A stretch of 64,000 nt of DNA from Spirosoma sp. (lineage in GTDB: Bacteria; Bacteroidota; Bacteroidia; Cytophagales; Spirosomataceae): positions 62,001-126,000 of the forward strand of contig NZ_JAPLET010000031.1 of the NCBI RefSeq assembly GCF_026391055.1, given 5' to 3'. Both the position numbers and the translations under genes were made by a program. The notes under the pieces are model-generated. The model made no database searches. It had not been told where the DNA came from and saw only the letters and a program-made list of their open reading frames with translations. Below are positions 35,297-44,998 of this stretch, in pieces (the first letter of the stretch is position 1; each line of letters begins with the position of its first letter).

Positions 35297-36652
35297 ATGA
35301 ATTCATCTATAAAACAGTGGTTATACGCAGGAACCCTTAGTCTTTCGATTATGGCCTGCGATAACAAACTAAACGTTACACCTACGCAGAGCATTGAAGC
35401 CAGTCAGGCACTGAGCACGGAGCAGGATGTTCAGATTACGCTCACGGGCGCTTACGACGGTCTGAGCGACGTCAATCTATACGGTGGGGGCATTCAATAC
35501 ATCGGCGATTTGATGGGTGATAACCGCGATGTTCTTTTTGGCGGAACTTATGCTACCATCGACGAAATCTGGCGGAAGACTGTGACGGCCTCGAACACGG
35601 TAACGCGCGACTTTTGGCTGGATGGCTACAGCGCCATCAACCGGGCCAATAACATACTGGCCGCGTTAGATAAAGTCGGGGCAGCCAAACGGAATAACTT
35701 CGAGGGGCAGGCCCGGTTTGTGCGGGGTGCTCTTTACTTCGAGTTGGTAAAAGCCTTTGGCAAAAGCTGGAACGATGGATCACCCACCGCAAACCCCGGT
35801 GTTCCGCTGGTGCTGACGCCTACCAGCAGTGTTACGGATACGGATTACAAAGCCCGCAATACAGTTGCTGAAGTGTATGCCCAGGCAATTGACGATCTGA
35901 CAAAAGCCGAAAACCTACTGCCTGCTGCGCAGACCGGCGTTCTTGGCTTTGGAGCAGCTACTAAAGGAGCCGCTGCGGCTACACTGGCGCGCATCTATCT
36001 GCAACAGCAGAACTTTGCGGCTGCCCGCGATGCCGCTAACCGCGTCATTTCCTCAGGCACTTTTAGCTTGGTGCCTAATTTCGCCGATGCGTTCAATGAT
36101 GCCACTCAAGGGCCGGAAGTTATTTTCAAAATCATCGTTACCGATCAGGACGGATCTAACGACATGAACACATTTTATGCATCAGCTCTGAATCAGGGGC
36201 GTGGCGATGTGCGGGTACAGACCAAATTCCGGGCGTTATATGCAGCCGGTGATGTACGGGGTACGTTCTTTAACACCGCCGGGCAAAATACCTTTACCAG
36301 CAAGTTTAATGACCGCTATGGCGATGTGCCGGTAGTGCGTCTGGCTGAAATGTATCTGGTTCGTGCCGAAGCTAACTTCCGGTTAGGGACAAGCACGGGC
36401 GACACCCCTCTGAACGATATCAATCGGATTCGTAACCGGGCTAAAGCGACACCGCTCACCACCATCGATCTGCCCGCTATCTTGCTCGAACGTCGGTTGG
36501 AGCTGGCGTTTGAAGGCCAGCAGCTTCCCGACATCAAACGTACAGCCGGTACCGTTGGTACGACGCCCTTCAACTCCAACAACCTGGTACTGCCAATTCC
36601 GCAGCGGGAAATTGATACCAATAAAAAACTGGTTCAGAACCCGGGGTATTGA
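35297..36652 (+). CDS. SusD/RagB-type lipoprotein (pair 1)
   Basis: 451-residue surface lipoprotein that closes the SusC barrel and binds the substrate. Lipobox SIMAC with lipidated Cys21, TPR-like helices (AINRANNILAALDKV, QARFVRGALYFELVKAFG), and the family's C-terminal RLAEMYLVRAEANFR, LNDINRIRNRAKATPL and LERRLELAFEGQ blocks, ending LPIPQREIDTNKKLVQNPGY as usual. It is homologous to the SusD at 37822-39192. No surface glycoside hydrolase is encoded with it. Confidence 0.95.
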   Translation: MNSSIKQWLYAGTLSLSIMACDNKLNVTPTQSIEASQALSTEQDVQITLTGAYDGLSDVNLYGGGIQYIGDLMGDNRDVLFGGTYATIDEIWRKTVTASNTVTRDFWLDGYSAINRANNILAALDKVGAAKRNNFEGQARFVRGALYFELVKAFGKSWNDGSPTANPGVPLVLTPTSSVTDTDYKARNTVAEVYAQAIDDLTKAENLLPAAQTGVLGFGAATKGAAAATLARIYLQQQNFAAARDAANRVISSGTFSLVPNFADAFNDATQGPEVIFKIIVTDQDGSNDMNTFYASALNQGRGDVRVQTKFRALYAAGDVRGTFFNTAGQNTFTSKFNDRYGDVPVVRLAEMYLVRAEANFRLGTSTGDTPLNDINRIRNRAKATPLTTIDLPAILLERRLELAFEGQQLPDIKRTAGTVGTTPFNSNNLVLPIPQREIDTNKKLVQNPGY

Positions 36653-36663
36653 TTGCAATTTGT

Positions 36664-36730
36664 AAAACCGACCGTCCCGGTCGAGTGTGTAAACTGACTG
36701 TTCACGCACTCGACCGGGACGGTCGGTTTT
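36664..36730. terminator. Bidirectional hairpin, 24-bp perfect stem
   Basis: Arms 36664-36687 and 36707-36730 are perfect reverse complements (core CCGACCGTCCCGGTCGAGTG), loop of 19. It separates the convergent ends of SusD pair 1 and the S51 peptidase gene. Confidence 0.85.
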
Positions 36731-36750
36731 AAAGTAACCAAGTCTGGCTT

Positions 36751-37740
36751 TCACTTCCTCACCCCAGCTTCGACAGACCAATAGCCCATTTCGGATCTAA
36801 GGTTGGCTTGAAAGTTCATCAAATTAAATCCAGGTGTTCCTGCTTCGGACCCCGCAACCGTTGTCACAGATACGGCTTTCCCTTTTCGACTCCAGGTGAG
36901 CGGCTGGTTGGCCTGACAGGTTTCAGGCTTTCGTTTACCTGATATCAGGAAATAGGCGTTGCCTTTTCCGAAGACAACAGCGTTCCCATCGGGTGTGATA
37001 CAAACGGCCGTTTTCTCATCGACTCCGATCCCGCGCATTTTCAAGCCCCAATCACGAAAAGCACGGGCCATGAACACCAGATGCCGCCCCTGCCGGTCAC
37101 GGGCGGCATAATGCATGTCAGTAATGGTATTGGTCAGAAGGGGCTGTTTCAGGAAGTCATCCCGGCGAAGATCGACCCGTTTGTCGTACGGATTTGTCAG
37201 CGCTTGGGCGGAGGTTACGGTGCCTTCTTTAGCGGTAAAATAGACTTGCCCCAGAATACCGCAACCCGCACTGGTACCACCCAGCACAGCGCCAGCCCGA
37301 ATACGCTCGTTCAGGGCATCGGCAATGGGCGTACCCTGCCAGAAATTCACATAATTTCCCTGGTCGCCCCCGGCGAAGAAGATAGCCTCCGCATTCCGTA
37401 TTTTCCGGATAATGTCCGGGTTGGTTGACAATTCCCGATTATCGAGCATGATCGTTTCCACGGAGTTGACCGGAACACCTAATTTCTGGTAGAGGTAGTC
37501 ATTATAGCCGTCCTTGCCCGACGACCGCAGAACAAGCACATCGCCCCCAGCCGCCCGCTGCAAAAACCAGTGCATGGCCGCGTCAACATCCGTGCTGCCA
37601 CCCGCCAGTACAACGCCCCCCAACGGCCGGGTTTGCACATCGGCCGTATCGCCCACAATCCAGGACGTATAAGCTGTTGATTGGGCCGATACGCCGAACG
37701 CGTACTGCCATAACACCATAAAGAAGAGTAGTCTGATCAT
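36751..37740 (-). CDS. Secreted S51-family peptidase, cyanophycinase-like
   Basis: 329 residues from the ATG at 37740, which begins a signal peptide (LLFFMVLWQYAFGVSAQ); an upstream ATG at 37788 lies in the hairpin region and lacks this order. The class-I-glutamine-amidotransferase-like fold of peptidase S51 is shown by GGVVLAGGSTDVDAAMHWF, FFAGGDQGNYVNFW and the nucleophile elbow GGTSAGC (Ser157). Cyanophycinases and aspartyl dipeptidases share these blocks. Export argues for hydrolysis of peptides outside the cytoplasm. It is third in the minus-strand run SusC-SusD-S51, 81 bases after SusD, so uptake and cleavage of an Asp-rich peptide or cyanophycin-like polymer is plausible (inference). 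Confidence 0.85.
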   Translation of the reverse strand: MIRLLFFMVLWQYAFGVSAQSTAYTSWIVGDTADVQTRPLGGVVLAGGSTDVDAAMHWFLQRAAGGDVLVLRSSGKDGYNDYLYQKLGVPVNSVETIMLDNRELSTNPDIIRKIRNAEAIFFAGGDQGNYVNFWQGTPIADALNERIRAGAVLGGTSAGCGILGQVYFTAKEGTVTSAQALTNPYDKRVDLRRDDFLKQPLLTNTITDMHYAARDRQGRHLVFMARAFRDWGLKMRGIGVDEKTAVCITPDGNAVVFGKGNAYFLISGKRKPETCQANQPLTWSRKGKAVSVTTVAGSEAGTPGFNLMNFQANLRSEMGYWSVEAGVRK

Positions 37741-37757
37741 AGCGAACCAATATACGA

Positions 37758-37794
37758 AAAGGCGTGCCACGGTTCGGACCCATGACACGCCTTT
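37758..37794 (-). terminator. Short hairpin between SusD pair 2 and the S51 gene
   Basis: AAAGGCGTG (37758-37766) pairs with CACGCCTTT (37786-37794), with further CG pairs after a bulge. It could partly end SusCD transcription and lower expression of the peptidase gene. Confidence 0.5.
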
Positions 37795-37821
37795 CGTTTA
37801 CGTATTAGTTACCGCCACCCG

Positions 37822-39192
37822 TTAATACCCGGCATTCTGCACCAGGGCGGGGTTGGTCGTAATTTCCCGTAAGGGAATGGGGAAGATCAGTTTTGGCGAG
37901 TTATATGGCAACGTACCTACGTTGGTCTTGGTCCGGCGGAGGTCGTGAATATAAGTTCCTTCGAAGGCCAGTTCGAGCCGGCGTTCTTTCAAGATAGACG
38001 CCAATGTCAACTGAGCCGTTGTCAATGGGGTTGCACCGGCACGGGTCCGAATTACGTTGATGTCATTCAGCGGGGTATCACCTACCGTTGTGCCCATCCG
38101 GAAGTTAGCTTCGGCGCGGGTCAGGTACATTTCGGCCAGGCGCAGTACTTGAATATTACCGTACTGATTTACGTATTTAAGCGTCCGGATTGGGCCACCA
38201 TCGTCGTAGAACAGCTGCGACCGAAGGTCGTTTGGCTCAAACTGATTAATGAACGTTTCGGTAACTTCAATATCACCCCGACCGCCTACATCGCTGGAGC
38301 CATAGAACGTATTCAGGTCGTTGGTTCCATCCTGGTCGGTCAGTTGAACCGCGAAAATCGTTTCGGCAGTATTGATTCCGCTCTGGGACTCCCGGGTGTC
38401 GAACACGCTTTCGATATCGACTAACTGATAGCGCCCGCTGGTAATGACCCGGTTGGCCGCATTAGCCGCATTCGTGTAATCCGCTTTTTGCAGATACACC
38501 CGCGACAACTGCGCTCCAGCGGCCCCTTTTGTGGCAAAGAAGCCGTTTGTGGCCGGAAGTTTAGCTTCTGCATCGGTCAGATCGGCAAGTGCCTGCGTAT
38601 ACACTGCGGCTACAGTACTGCGTGGCACGTTTGAATTAGCATCCAGATCGACCGTTGGGGTCGTTACAATAGGTACACCGAGGTTGGCATTCGGGTCGCC
38701 ATCATTCCAGTCCCGGCCATAAAGCCGAACCAGCTCAAAATAAACGGAACCTCGAATAAACTTGGCTTCACCTTCAAGCCGGGGCTGATCGGCCGCGGTA
38801 GCCAGCTTCAGATTGGCCAGAACGGTATTGCAGATGTTGATCGTGCGATAACCGTTCGTCCAGGTTACGTCGGCCTGATCATTGTTGACCAGTATATTCT
38901 TCGTATAGATCTGTTGCGGCCCTACATACGTGCCTGTCCAGAGAATGTCGCCGGTACCGGGTACCGTACCCAGCAATTCGGCATCCCGAATCAAACTACC
39001 ACCATACAGGTTAACACCACCCAACCCATCATAAGCACCCACGAGCAGGGCTTTCAGGTCATCGGCCGTTGTCAGCGCCTGACTAGTGGCGACCGAGTTG
39101 ACCGGCTTAATGTCCAATTGGCTGTTGCAGGAAGTCAGCCATAAGCCAACCGACAGCGCCGACGCCAGTATTATTGATTTATTCGTTTTCAT
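37822..39192 (-). CDS. SusD/RagB-type lipoprotein (pair 2)
   Basis: 456 residues from the ATG at 39192, which gives a lipoprotein signal with lipobox LWLTSC; the longer upstream frame is inside the SusC/SusD gap and has no signal. It shares with pair 1 the blocks VGAYDGLGGVNLYGG, EAKFIRGSVYFELVRLYGRDWNDG, LRLAEMYLTRAEANFRMG and LERRLELAFEG-like KERRLELAFEGTYIHDLRR, ending in PIPLREITTNPALVQNAGY. It lies between its SusC and the S51 peptidase gene and is probably co-transcribed with both. Confidence 0.95.
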   Translation of the reverse strand: MKTNKSIILASALSVGLWLTSCNSQLDIKPVNSVATSQALTTADDLKALLVGAYDGLGGVNLYGGSLIRDAELLGTVPGTGDILWTGTYVGPQQIYTKNILVNNDQADVTWTNGYRTINICNTVLANLKLATAADQPRLEGEAKFIRGSVYFELVRLYGRDWNDGDPNANLGVPIVTTPTVDLDANSNVPRSTVAAVYTQALADLTDAEAKLPATNGFFATKGAAGAQLSRVYLQKADYTNAANAANRVITSGRYQLVDIESVFDTRESQSGINTAETIFAVQLTDQDGTNDLNTFYGSSDVGGRGDIEVTETFINQFEPNDLRSQLFYDDGGPIRTLKYVNQYGNIQVLRLAEMYLTRAEANFRMGTTVGDTPLNDINVIRTRAGATPLTTAQLTLASILKERRLELAFEGTYIHDLRRTKTNVGTLPYNSPKLIFPIPLREITTNPALVQNAGY

Positions 39193-39208
39193 AAGTTGTG
39201 TTCGTCGC

Positions 39209-42200
39209 TTAAAAGCCAATTTGTAAACCACCAATGATTGTGCGCGGCTGCGGAGCTGAGTAGAAATCAATGCCGAGGTTAACCGGATTACCGGTGTAGG
39301 CATCCGAGTTAACTTCGGGGTCCCAGCCCGTGTATTTCGTGAATGTCAGCAGATTCTGCCCCGTAGCAAAAATCCGAACCCGGCTCAGGTGAATACGCGT
39401 CAGCAGTTCTTTGGGTAGTGTGTAGCCTAAGGTAATGGTCCGCAACCGAACGTAATCACCTTTCTGGAGGTAACGCGACGATTCGCCGGTGCCGTTACCT
39501 CCCAGCAAACGAGCCTGCGGTACGTTGGTAACATCGCCTGGCTTTTTCCAGCGGTTAAGCTGATCAGTGGACTGGTTATCAAAGTAATCGCCATTGGCCG
39601 ATTGGAATTTACCGCCCCCATTGTAAATGTAGTTACCGAACTGCCCGTTGAATAACACGCTCAGGTCGATACCGCCATAGCTGAAGGTGTTGGTGATACC
39701 TCCGATGAACTTAGGCGCTGGGTTTCCGAGAGGCACATAGGCCGCATCGTTGTAGTTATTGGTCGTCGACCGGTCAAGGCTACCGTCGGCTTTGGTCGAG
39801 TTCCGGTAATACAGCGCGTCGCCATTCTGCACATCGACACCGGCATATTCTGGCCCCACAAACACGCCCAGCGGCTGTCCTTCCTGCGCCCGGTTCAAAA
39901 AGCTGCCCGTAATGGTCGTACCGCCCAGATCGGTAATCACGTTTTTATTATAAGCGAGGTTCAACGAGGTCGTCCACTTGAAGGGACCGTTAAAGTTGTT
40001 GGAGTTGAACACAAATTCGACTCCCTTATTTTCCAGCTTACCCACGTTGCGCAACTGCGTCCGGAAGCCCGATGAGCCCGGTACGTTTACGTTGAGCAGC
40101 AATCCACTCGTATTCTTCTGGTAATAGTCGATTTCGCCGGTGAAGCGATTGTTGAGGAAACCGAACTCCAGCCCAATATCGGTCTGTAAGGTCTTCTCCC
40201 AGGTCAGGTCGGGGTTTGGTATCTGCGATGGCGCCTGCCCCGGCACACCAGCGTACCCGGCCGATGTACCCGCATTGTTCGTGGCCGCATACAGAGCTAG
40301 TGAACTGAAATTACCAATTTCGGCATTACCGGTCAAACCATAACTGGCCCGCAGTTTAAGCAGGCTTAGGGCTTTGACATTTTTCAGGAAAGATTCTTCG
40401 GTAAGAATCCAGCCTGCCGATGCCGCCGGAAAAAACCCGTATCGGTTATTCGTTCCGAAACGTGACGACCCATCGATCCGGCCCGATACCCCCAGTAAAT
40501 AGCGGTTATTGAAGCGGTAGTTGACACGGGCAAAGTAAGAAAGAAAGCTAAAGCTGGTTTCCTGCCCGTCGCCCGCTGTAATTCGGGCGGCCGATGTGAT
40601 TTGCTTGTACGCGCTGCTGGGAAACTGCTGACCCGTTACTGAGCTGTAATTGTTGCGCGACTCCTGGTACGACATACCCACCGTTGCGTCTACGTCATGC
40701 TTTTCGGCAAACGTCCGGCCAAAGGAAAAGTAGTTGTTGGTCGTGTAGTTGGCCACCTGACGGAATGTGTTTGACCCCAGTCCATTGGGTGCGCCCGTAT
40801 TGCCCCGCGTTTCGCGGCCGTAATATTCTTCTTCCTGCTGGCTCAGGAGGTCGGTACCAAACTCGGTACGGAACGACAGGCCGGGCAGCAGTTTGTAATC
40901 GGCATATACATTCCCGATCATCCGGTACACCCGCGCCTGTAAATTGGCAAAATCGCGGTTGATCAGCGGGTTGTAGTACAGTGGGAAACTTGGGTAAAGA
41001 TCAGGGTCAGCACCACTCACCCGACCGGTACGTGGATCGACAACCGGCGTCATGGGCGACAGGGCCACAATCTGCATCGGTGTTGAGAAAGCATTGTCGT
41101 TCGAAACCCGGTCGTTGATGGAATGCGACAGGTTGAAGTTCACCCCCAGCGTCAGTTTATCCGTGGCGGTATGGTCCAGGTTAACCCGGCCACTCAGGCG
41201 ACGGAATCGGTTTTTGATGATGATTCCACTCTGGTCAAAATACTGACCCGAAATAAAGAATCGGGTTTTGGCATCACCACCGCGTGCACTCAGGTCATAC
41301 TGTTGCGACGGTGCTTTCTGGAAGGCTTCCTGCTGCCAGTCGGTATTGTATTTTGGATTTTCACCCTGCCAGCCTGCGGGATCACCGGCCGCATAGCGCG
41401 TAAACCGATTGGCCAGCGAGGTAGCCGAGGTAGCGCCTGTATTGGCCCGCGCTTCCTGCAACAGCTCTACATACTGCTGCGTATTTAACCACTGACGCAG
41501 GTGCGTTGGGTTACTGGCTCCCATTTGGGCCGATGCTTCGAAGGTTGTTTTAGCAGCACGCCCTTTCTTAGTTGTGATCAGTACAACACCATTCGACGCC
41601 CGTGAGCCGTAAATAGCCGCTGAGGACGCATCTTTCAGGATTTCCAGCGATTCGATGTCGTTGGGGTTTAAATCGGCAATGGGGTTGGTTGGGGCCGTTG
41701 TCGACGATTGGTCGGACGATGTAAGCGGAATACCGTCGATCACATAAAGCGGCTGGCTGCTGGCCGTCAGGGACGAGGAGCCCCGCACCCGAATCTGTAA
41801 CCCCTGCCCGACTTTACCGTTGAGGGAGGTGATCTGGACACCGGCTACTTTACCCTGTAAGGCTTGTTCAACGCTGGGAACAGGGATATTCTCAATATCG
41901 CGGGCAGCTACTTTGGCGATATTACCGGTCAGATTACGTTTCGACTGGGCACCGTACCCGGTTACGATTACCTCATCGAGGGAGCGGGTATCGTTACTCA
42001 AGGCTACATCGACCACCGAGCGGTTTCCAATAGACACCTCCTGCGTAACCACACCCACGAAGCTGTACACCAGCGTGCCGATCGTGGTCGGTACACTTAG
42101 CGAATAACTCCCATTGGCATCCGTCTGCGTACCCCGGGTTGTCCCTTTAGCAACAATAGACACCCCCGGCAGCGGGTTGCCATCCTCGGCCGAAGTGACT

Positions 42201-42292
42201 CTTCCGGTCACTTGCCGCTCCTGCTGCGCACTGACGTTCGTCGCTATCAGACAACCCCAGGTTACCAACAGAAGTAGTAAAAAGTTTCTCAT
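39209..42292 (-). CDS. SusC/RagA-type TonB-dependent transporter (pair 2)
   Basis: 1027 residues from the ATG at 42292 (signal MRNFLLLLLVTWGCLIATNVSAQ in parts); the ATG 21 bases upstream is nearer the promoter and less likely. Same domain order as pair 1: regulatory-like domain (VTGRVTSAEDGNPLPGVSI), LDEVIVTGYGAQSKRNLTGN, plug (QALQGKVAGVQITSLNGKVG, DIESLEILKDASSAAIYGSRASNG) and barrel, with long shared stretches such as SFLSYFARVNYRFNNRYLLG. It heads the SusC-SusD-S51 run. Confidence 0.95.
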   Translation of the reverse strand: MRNFLLLLLVTWGCLIATNVSAQQERQVTGRVTSAEDGNPLPGVSIVAKGTTRGTQTDANGSYSLSVPTTIGTLVYSFVGVVTQEVSIGNRSVVDVALSNDTRSLDEVIVTGYGAQSKRNLTGNIAKVAARDIENIPVPSVEQALQGKVAGVQITSLNGKVGQGLQIRVRGSSSLTASSQPLYVIDGIPLTSSDQSSTTAPTNPIADLNPNDIESLEILKDASSAAIYGSRASNGVVLITTKKGRAAKTTFEASAQMGASNPTHLRQWLNTQQYVELLQEARANTGATSATSLANRFTRYAAGDPAGWQGENPKYNTDWQQEAFQKAPSQQYDLSARGGDAKTRFFISGQYFDQSGIIIKNRFRRLSGRVNLDHTATDKLTLGVNFNLSHSINDRVSNDNAFSTPMQIVALSPMTPVVDPRTGRVSGADPDLYPSFPLYYNPLINRDFANLQARVYRMIGNVYADYKLLPGLSFRTEFGTDLLSQQEEEYYGRETRGNTGAPNGLGSNTFRQVANYTTNNYFSFGRTFAEKHDVDATVGMSYQESRNNYSSVTGQQFPSSAYKQITSAARITAGDGQETSFSFLSYFARVNYRFNNRYLLGVSGRIDGSSRFGTNNRYGFFPAASAGWILTEESFLKNVKALSLLKLRASYGLTGNAEIGNFSSLALYAATNNAGTSAGYAGVPGQAPSQIPNPDLTWEKTLQTDIGLEFGFLNNRFTGEIDYYQKNTSGLLLNVNVPGSSGFRTQLRNVGKLENKGVEFVFNSNNFNGPFKWTTSLNLAYNKNVITDLGGTTITGSFLNRAQEGQPLGVFVGPEYAGVDVQNGDALYYRNSTKADGSLDRSTTNNYNDAAYVPLGNPAPKFIGGITNTFSYGGIDLSVLFNGQFGNYIYNGGGKFQSANGDYFDNQSTDQLNRWKKPGDVTNVPQARLLGGNGTGESSRYLQKGDYVRLRTITLGYTLPKELLTRIHLSRVRIFATGQNLLTFTKYTGWDPEVNSDAYTGNPVNLGIDFYSAPQPRTIIGGLQIGF

Positions 42293-42320
42293 TTGTTGAT
42301 CTATTAAGTCCATAAACCAA

Positions 42321-42328
42321 CAAAATTA
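42321..42328 (-). promoter_or_regulatory. -7 promoter element of SusC/D pair 2
   Basis: Minus-strand TAATTTTG fits TAnnTTTG, 28 bases before the SusC ATG at 42292. It is the same octamer as the one before pair 1 at 32137-32144. The following 210 bases (42329-42539) hold nothing I can identify. Confidence 0.6.
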
Positions 42329-42539
42329 CGAATCCAGATACTTTAATATCAAGATGTCATATAAAAATCACAAAATATACTAATGAAAGGCATAAACTGT
42401 AAACAACTAGCTACTACGAACCAAGAGACAATTGCTTCTTTACGCTAATAATCAAACAAAAACGAGCTAACTACTTCGATAAAAAGTCCTAAAAAAAGCT
42501 ACCAGCGTCGGCCTATCTGCTAAAAGTAGGAGCCAACCC

Positions 42540-42965
42540 TCAGATTGTACCCCCAATAAACGCCACTAGCAGGAACATGACCAGCCCCATCGATAAACCG
42601 TAGGACAAAGACGTTTTGCTACGCACAAACTCACTTAGCCCACTAATTACCACGGCCACGATAATTTCGCCAAACACGAGGAAGAAGTATGTAGATACTC
42701 AGGTAATGGCCCGTACGTGTTATGGATTAGCTACAGGCAAAACAGGCATCGGTTTATAAAACATGACCAGCGTACCCAGCCGTTTGTTGGGGGCTGTTAC
42801 AGGGGCCGAAGGTTCATAAACCGCCTTGGCATTAAAATAAATATCTTCCTTTTGAAGCAAATAAGCTGGAAAACGGCTGGTAAAGGAAATACCCTGCTTT
42901 TTTTGTTCGTGGAGATTGTCACCTTACCGGATGGATCGGCAAGCAACATTTCCTGAACACGACAA
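42540..42965 (-). pseudogene. Disrupted genes downstream of DUF1622/DUF2254
   Basis: Reading leftwards, a frame with MLLADPSGKVTISTNKK shifts by one base in a run of seven A and continues as QGISFTSRFPAYLLQKEDIY and VTAPNKRLGTLVMFYKPMPV to TAA (42720-42722). In the same frame, after a further TGA (42699-42701), comes a clear membrane-protein tail, YFFLVFGEIIVAVVISGLSE and SKTSLSYGLSMGLVMFLLVA, ending at TGA 42540-42542. The coding character on either side of stops and a frameshift points to one or two decayed genes of the DUF2254/DUF1622 run. I do not recognise the products. Confidence 0.5.
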
Positions 42966-43037
42966 AACGCATCTAATCTTTATCCTGGTCAAGTGTCAAT
43001 ACACAAGCCTTCATAGAAAAGGCACGTACGCGGTCAT

Positions 43038-43430
43038 TTATTGTGGCCCATTAGTTGTCTCCAGACGAGAAGATGTTAATTGTTGCTGTGCGTTATCCCG
43101 TTGTTCGGCATTACGCAATTCTCGTTCCAGAAAGTAATTAAGGGCTGTTCTCAATACAGCAATGGCCGCTAACAGGCCAATGTCATTCCAGGTAGGGGCG
43201 ACGGCCGTTTTTAGAATATCGGCGCCTAGTTCCAGTTCTAAAGCCAGCGCCAGCGATCGACCTAACGATAGCCTAATTTCCTCTTTTGGAACCGCTAAAC
43301 TCCGGTCTGTAGCCATTGCCAGCAAGAAACTTCCCAATGCCCGCACCGATGCCGTTGCAATGACCAGAGCGGCACCCGCTTCTATACACCGGGCCGATAG
43401 TAAAGTGGCCGCTTTAATAAATTCTTCCAT
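43038..43430 (-). CDS. DUF1622 family membrane protein
   Basis: 130 residues with about three hydrophobic helices. The family's hallmark block is present: LGRSLALALELELGADILKTAVAPTWNDIGLLAAIAVLRTALNYFLERE in pieces. The C terminus is polar (Gln/Asn/Ser-rich). The function of DUF1622 is unknown. It follows the DUF2254 gene by 15 bases and is probably co-transcribed with it; decayed genes follow downstream. Confidence 0.88.
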   Translation of the reverse strand: MEEFIKAATLLSARCIEAGAALVIATASVRALGSFLLAMATDRSLAVPKEEIRLSLGRSLALALELELGADILKTAVAPTWNDIGLLAAIAVLRTALNYFLERELRNAEQRDNAQQQLTSSRLETTNGPQ

Positions 43431-43445
43431 GAGCCAGATACGTAT

Positions 43446-44777
43446 TTATGACCACGTCTTTTTGAGATGGGCGTACAAGTCGAGTACCTGTTGCTTTTCA
43501 TAATCGCTATTGAGCGTCTGCTCCGAGTAGGTCACAAGTAGCGATGCCTGCTTTATAAGGATTTTTTTGCGGTCTACGGAACAGGCCGCGTCATTTACCA
43601 GGGCCAGTGCCCGTAGTAATCGACGAAACACGGCGTGGTTTCCTTTGGCATTGATACGGGGGAGATCAAACGCCTGCCTGATGTAGTCATCAAAACTCGT
43701 ACTGCGAATCAAAACCCTGAGGTGTTTACCGTCTGAACGCAATCGGGATGGAAACTCGCGCCGGGCAAGTCGTTCACAAACAGCACCAAGATAATCTACC
43801 GCCATTATGGCTGTAGTTGTATCGTTAATACCCGGCGAAAGTGCCTTGAGAGCAATATCCACCAATTGCTGAATACCGAACGCAACGTCCTGCTCTACGT
43901 TGCGGTGCCGTCCGATGCTTACGTACTTCATCAGATCACCGGGCCAGTCGGCTTCAGCCGGGTCAGGGCGCTCCATGCCACTGCGAACGCTAAAGAGTAT
44001 AGTTCCCTCGCCCACAAACGCTCCCATTTCTTTTTCAATACGCAGCACCACATGGTTTTCAGCAGCCCAGTTCAGCAGCCCATCGGTGTTGATGCGTTGC
44101 AGATAACCCGACTTACTTGTTCTGACCGGGTGCCAGCCCTTTTGTTCTTCTGTATAGTGTAAAGCCGCTTCGGCTTTCTCAGGGTCATCGATCGGTTCAC
44201 CAAATCGTTCTGGAAAGAGGCTCTCAATGGCTTTACTCGTTTCATGGAAAATATGCTGGACAATGGTGCCTGTCTGGAGCGATTCGGCAATATGGTGTAT
44301 AAAAAAGATCAGAGCAGCCACCCCGCCCAGAGCCAATAACAAACCGACCAGCACAGCCGTGGCCGGAACGAATTTTATCTCATCGGTTCCCCGAATAGTA
44401 CCCAGTACAATCAGGCAATAGGCAAAGACACTGACAAAGTAGCCCATGACCAGCTGATTAAGCCGATCCCGCATAAAATTTCGCAACACGCGGGGCGAAT
44501 ACTGGCTACTCACCTGGGTAATGGTGGCCAGGGTAAGGGAAAAGGCCAGAGCAGCTACCGTAAGCATTGAACTCGCAATGGCCGACAGCATACCCCGGGC
44601 TCCGTCGGCTCCGGTACCGAACAGGAGAGGAAGCCGTTTCTGCCCATTCCAGGCAGTATGCACATCGAACTCAATTAACCCATAGGCCAGCCCAAAGGAA
44701 AACAGTACCATAAGGCCCGGCACAAACCACAATGATTCTTTAAGTTGCTGCCAGTATTGCTCAAGCCGGGTTGTCAT
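43446..44777 (-). CDS. DUF2254 family membrane protein
   Basis: 443 residues. The N-terminal third has four transmembrane helices (about 18-36, 62-85, 108-130, 135-162), including the conserved MLSAIASSMLTVAALAFSLTLATITQVSSQYSPRVLRNFMRDR in pieces. The remainder is a cytoplasmic domain with ESLFPERFGEP, QRINTDGLLNWAAENH and DVAFGIQQLVDIALKALSPGINDTTTA, all typical of DUF2254. Function unknown, though the membrane layout recalls a channel. It is divergent from a universal stress protein gene, which suggests a stress or osmotic setting (inference). Confidence 0.9.
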   Translation of the reverse strand: MTTRLEQYWQQLKESLWFVPGLMVLFSFGLAYGLIEFDVHTAWNGQKRLPLLFGTGADGARGMLSAIASSMLTVAALAFSLTLATITQVSSQYSPRVLRNFMRDRLNQLVMGYFVSVFAYCLIVLGTIRGTDEIKFVPATAVLVGLLLALGGVAALIFFIHHIAESLQTGTIVQHIFHETSKAIESLFPERFGEPIDDPEKAEAALHYTEEQKGWHPVRTSKSGYLQRINTDGLLNWAAENHVVLRIEKEMGAFVGEGTILFSVRSGMERPDPAEADWPGDLMKYVSIGRHRNVEQDVAFGIQQLVDIALKALSPGINDTTTAIMAVDYLGAVCERLARREFPSRLRSDGKHLRVLIRSTSFDDYIRQAFDLPRINAKGNHAVFRRLLRALALVNDAACSVDRKKILIKQASLLVTYSEQTLNSDYEKQQVLDLYAHLKKTWS

Positions 44778-44998
44778 CAGACGGATATGTGGGGTGTGCT
44801 TTACAAACCCGCCGAGCCAAGAATGGTTTCACGGCTGCTATCATGCCATACGAGTGAGGGTTGCCCCAGCGCCGTTTTACAAGGTAATCTGCCTATTTCC
44901 AAACTGATACACTGTATTTGAGGTTACGTACTTACCTTTTATTGCCATCATATACGCCTGGCTATCTGCTCTTACTCATTGGTTCTTACTCAATTGAT

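Noticed and set aside
42717..42956. Plus-strand 79-codon frame
   Set aside because: Its complement carries the better coding signal (decayed minus-strand gene); the plus frame has no motif.
44918..44998. TTG start extending the universal stress protein by 27 residues
   Set aside because: The extension is not part of the UspA fold and the ATG at 44999 lies at the start of the first strand.
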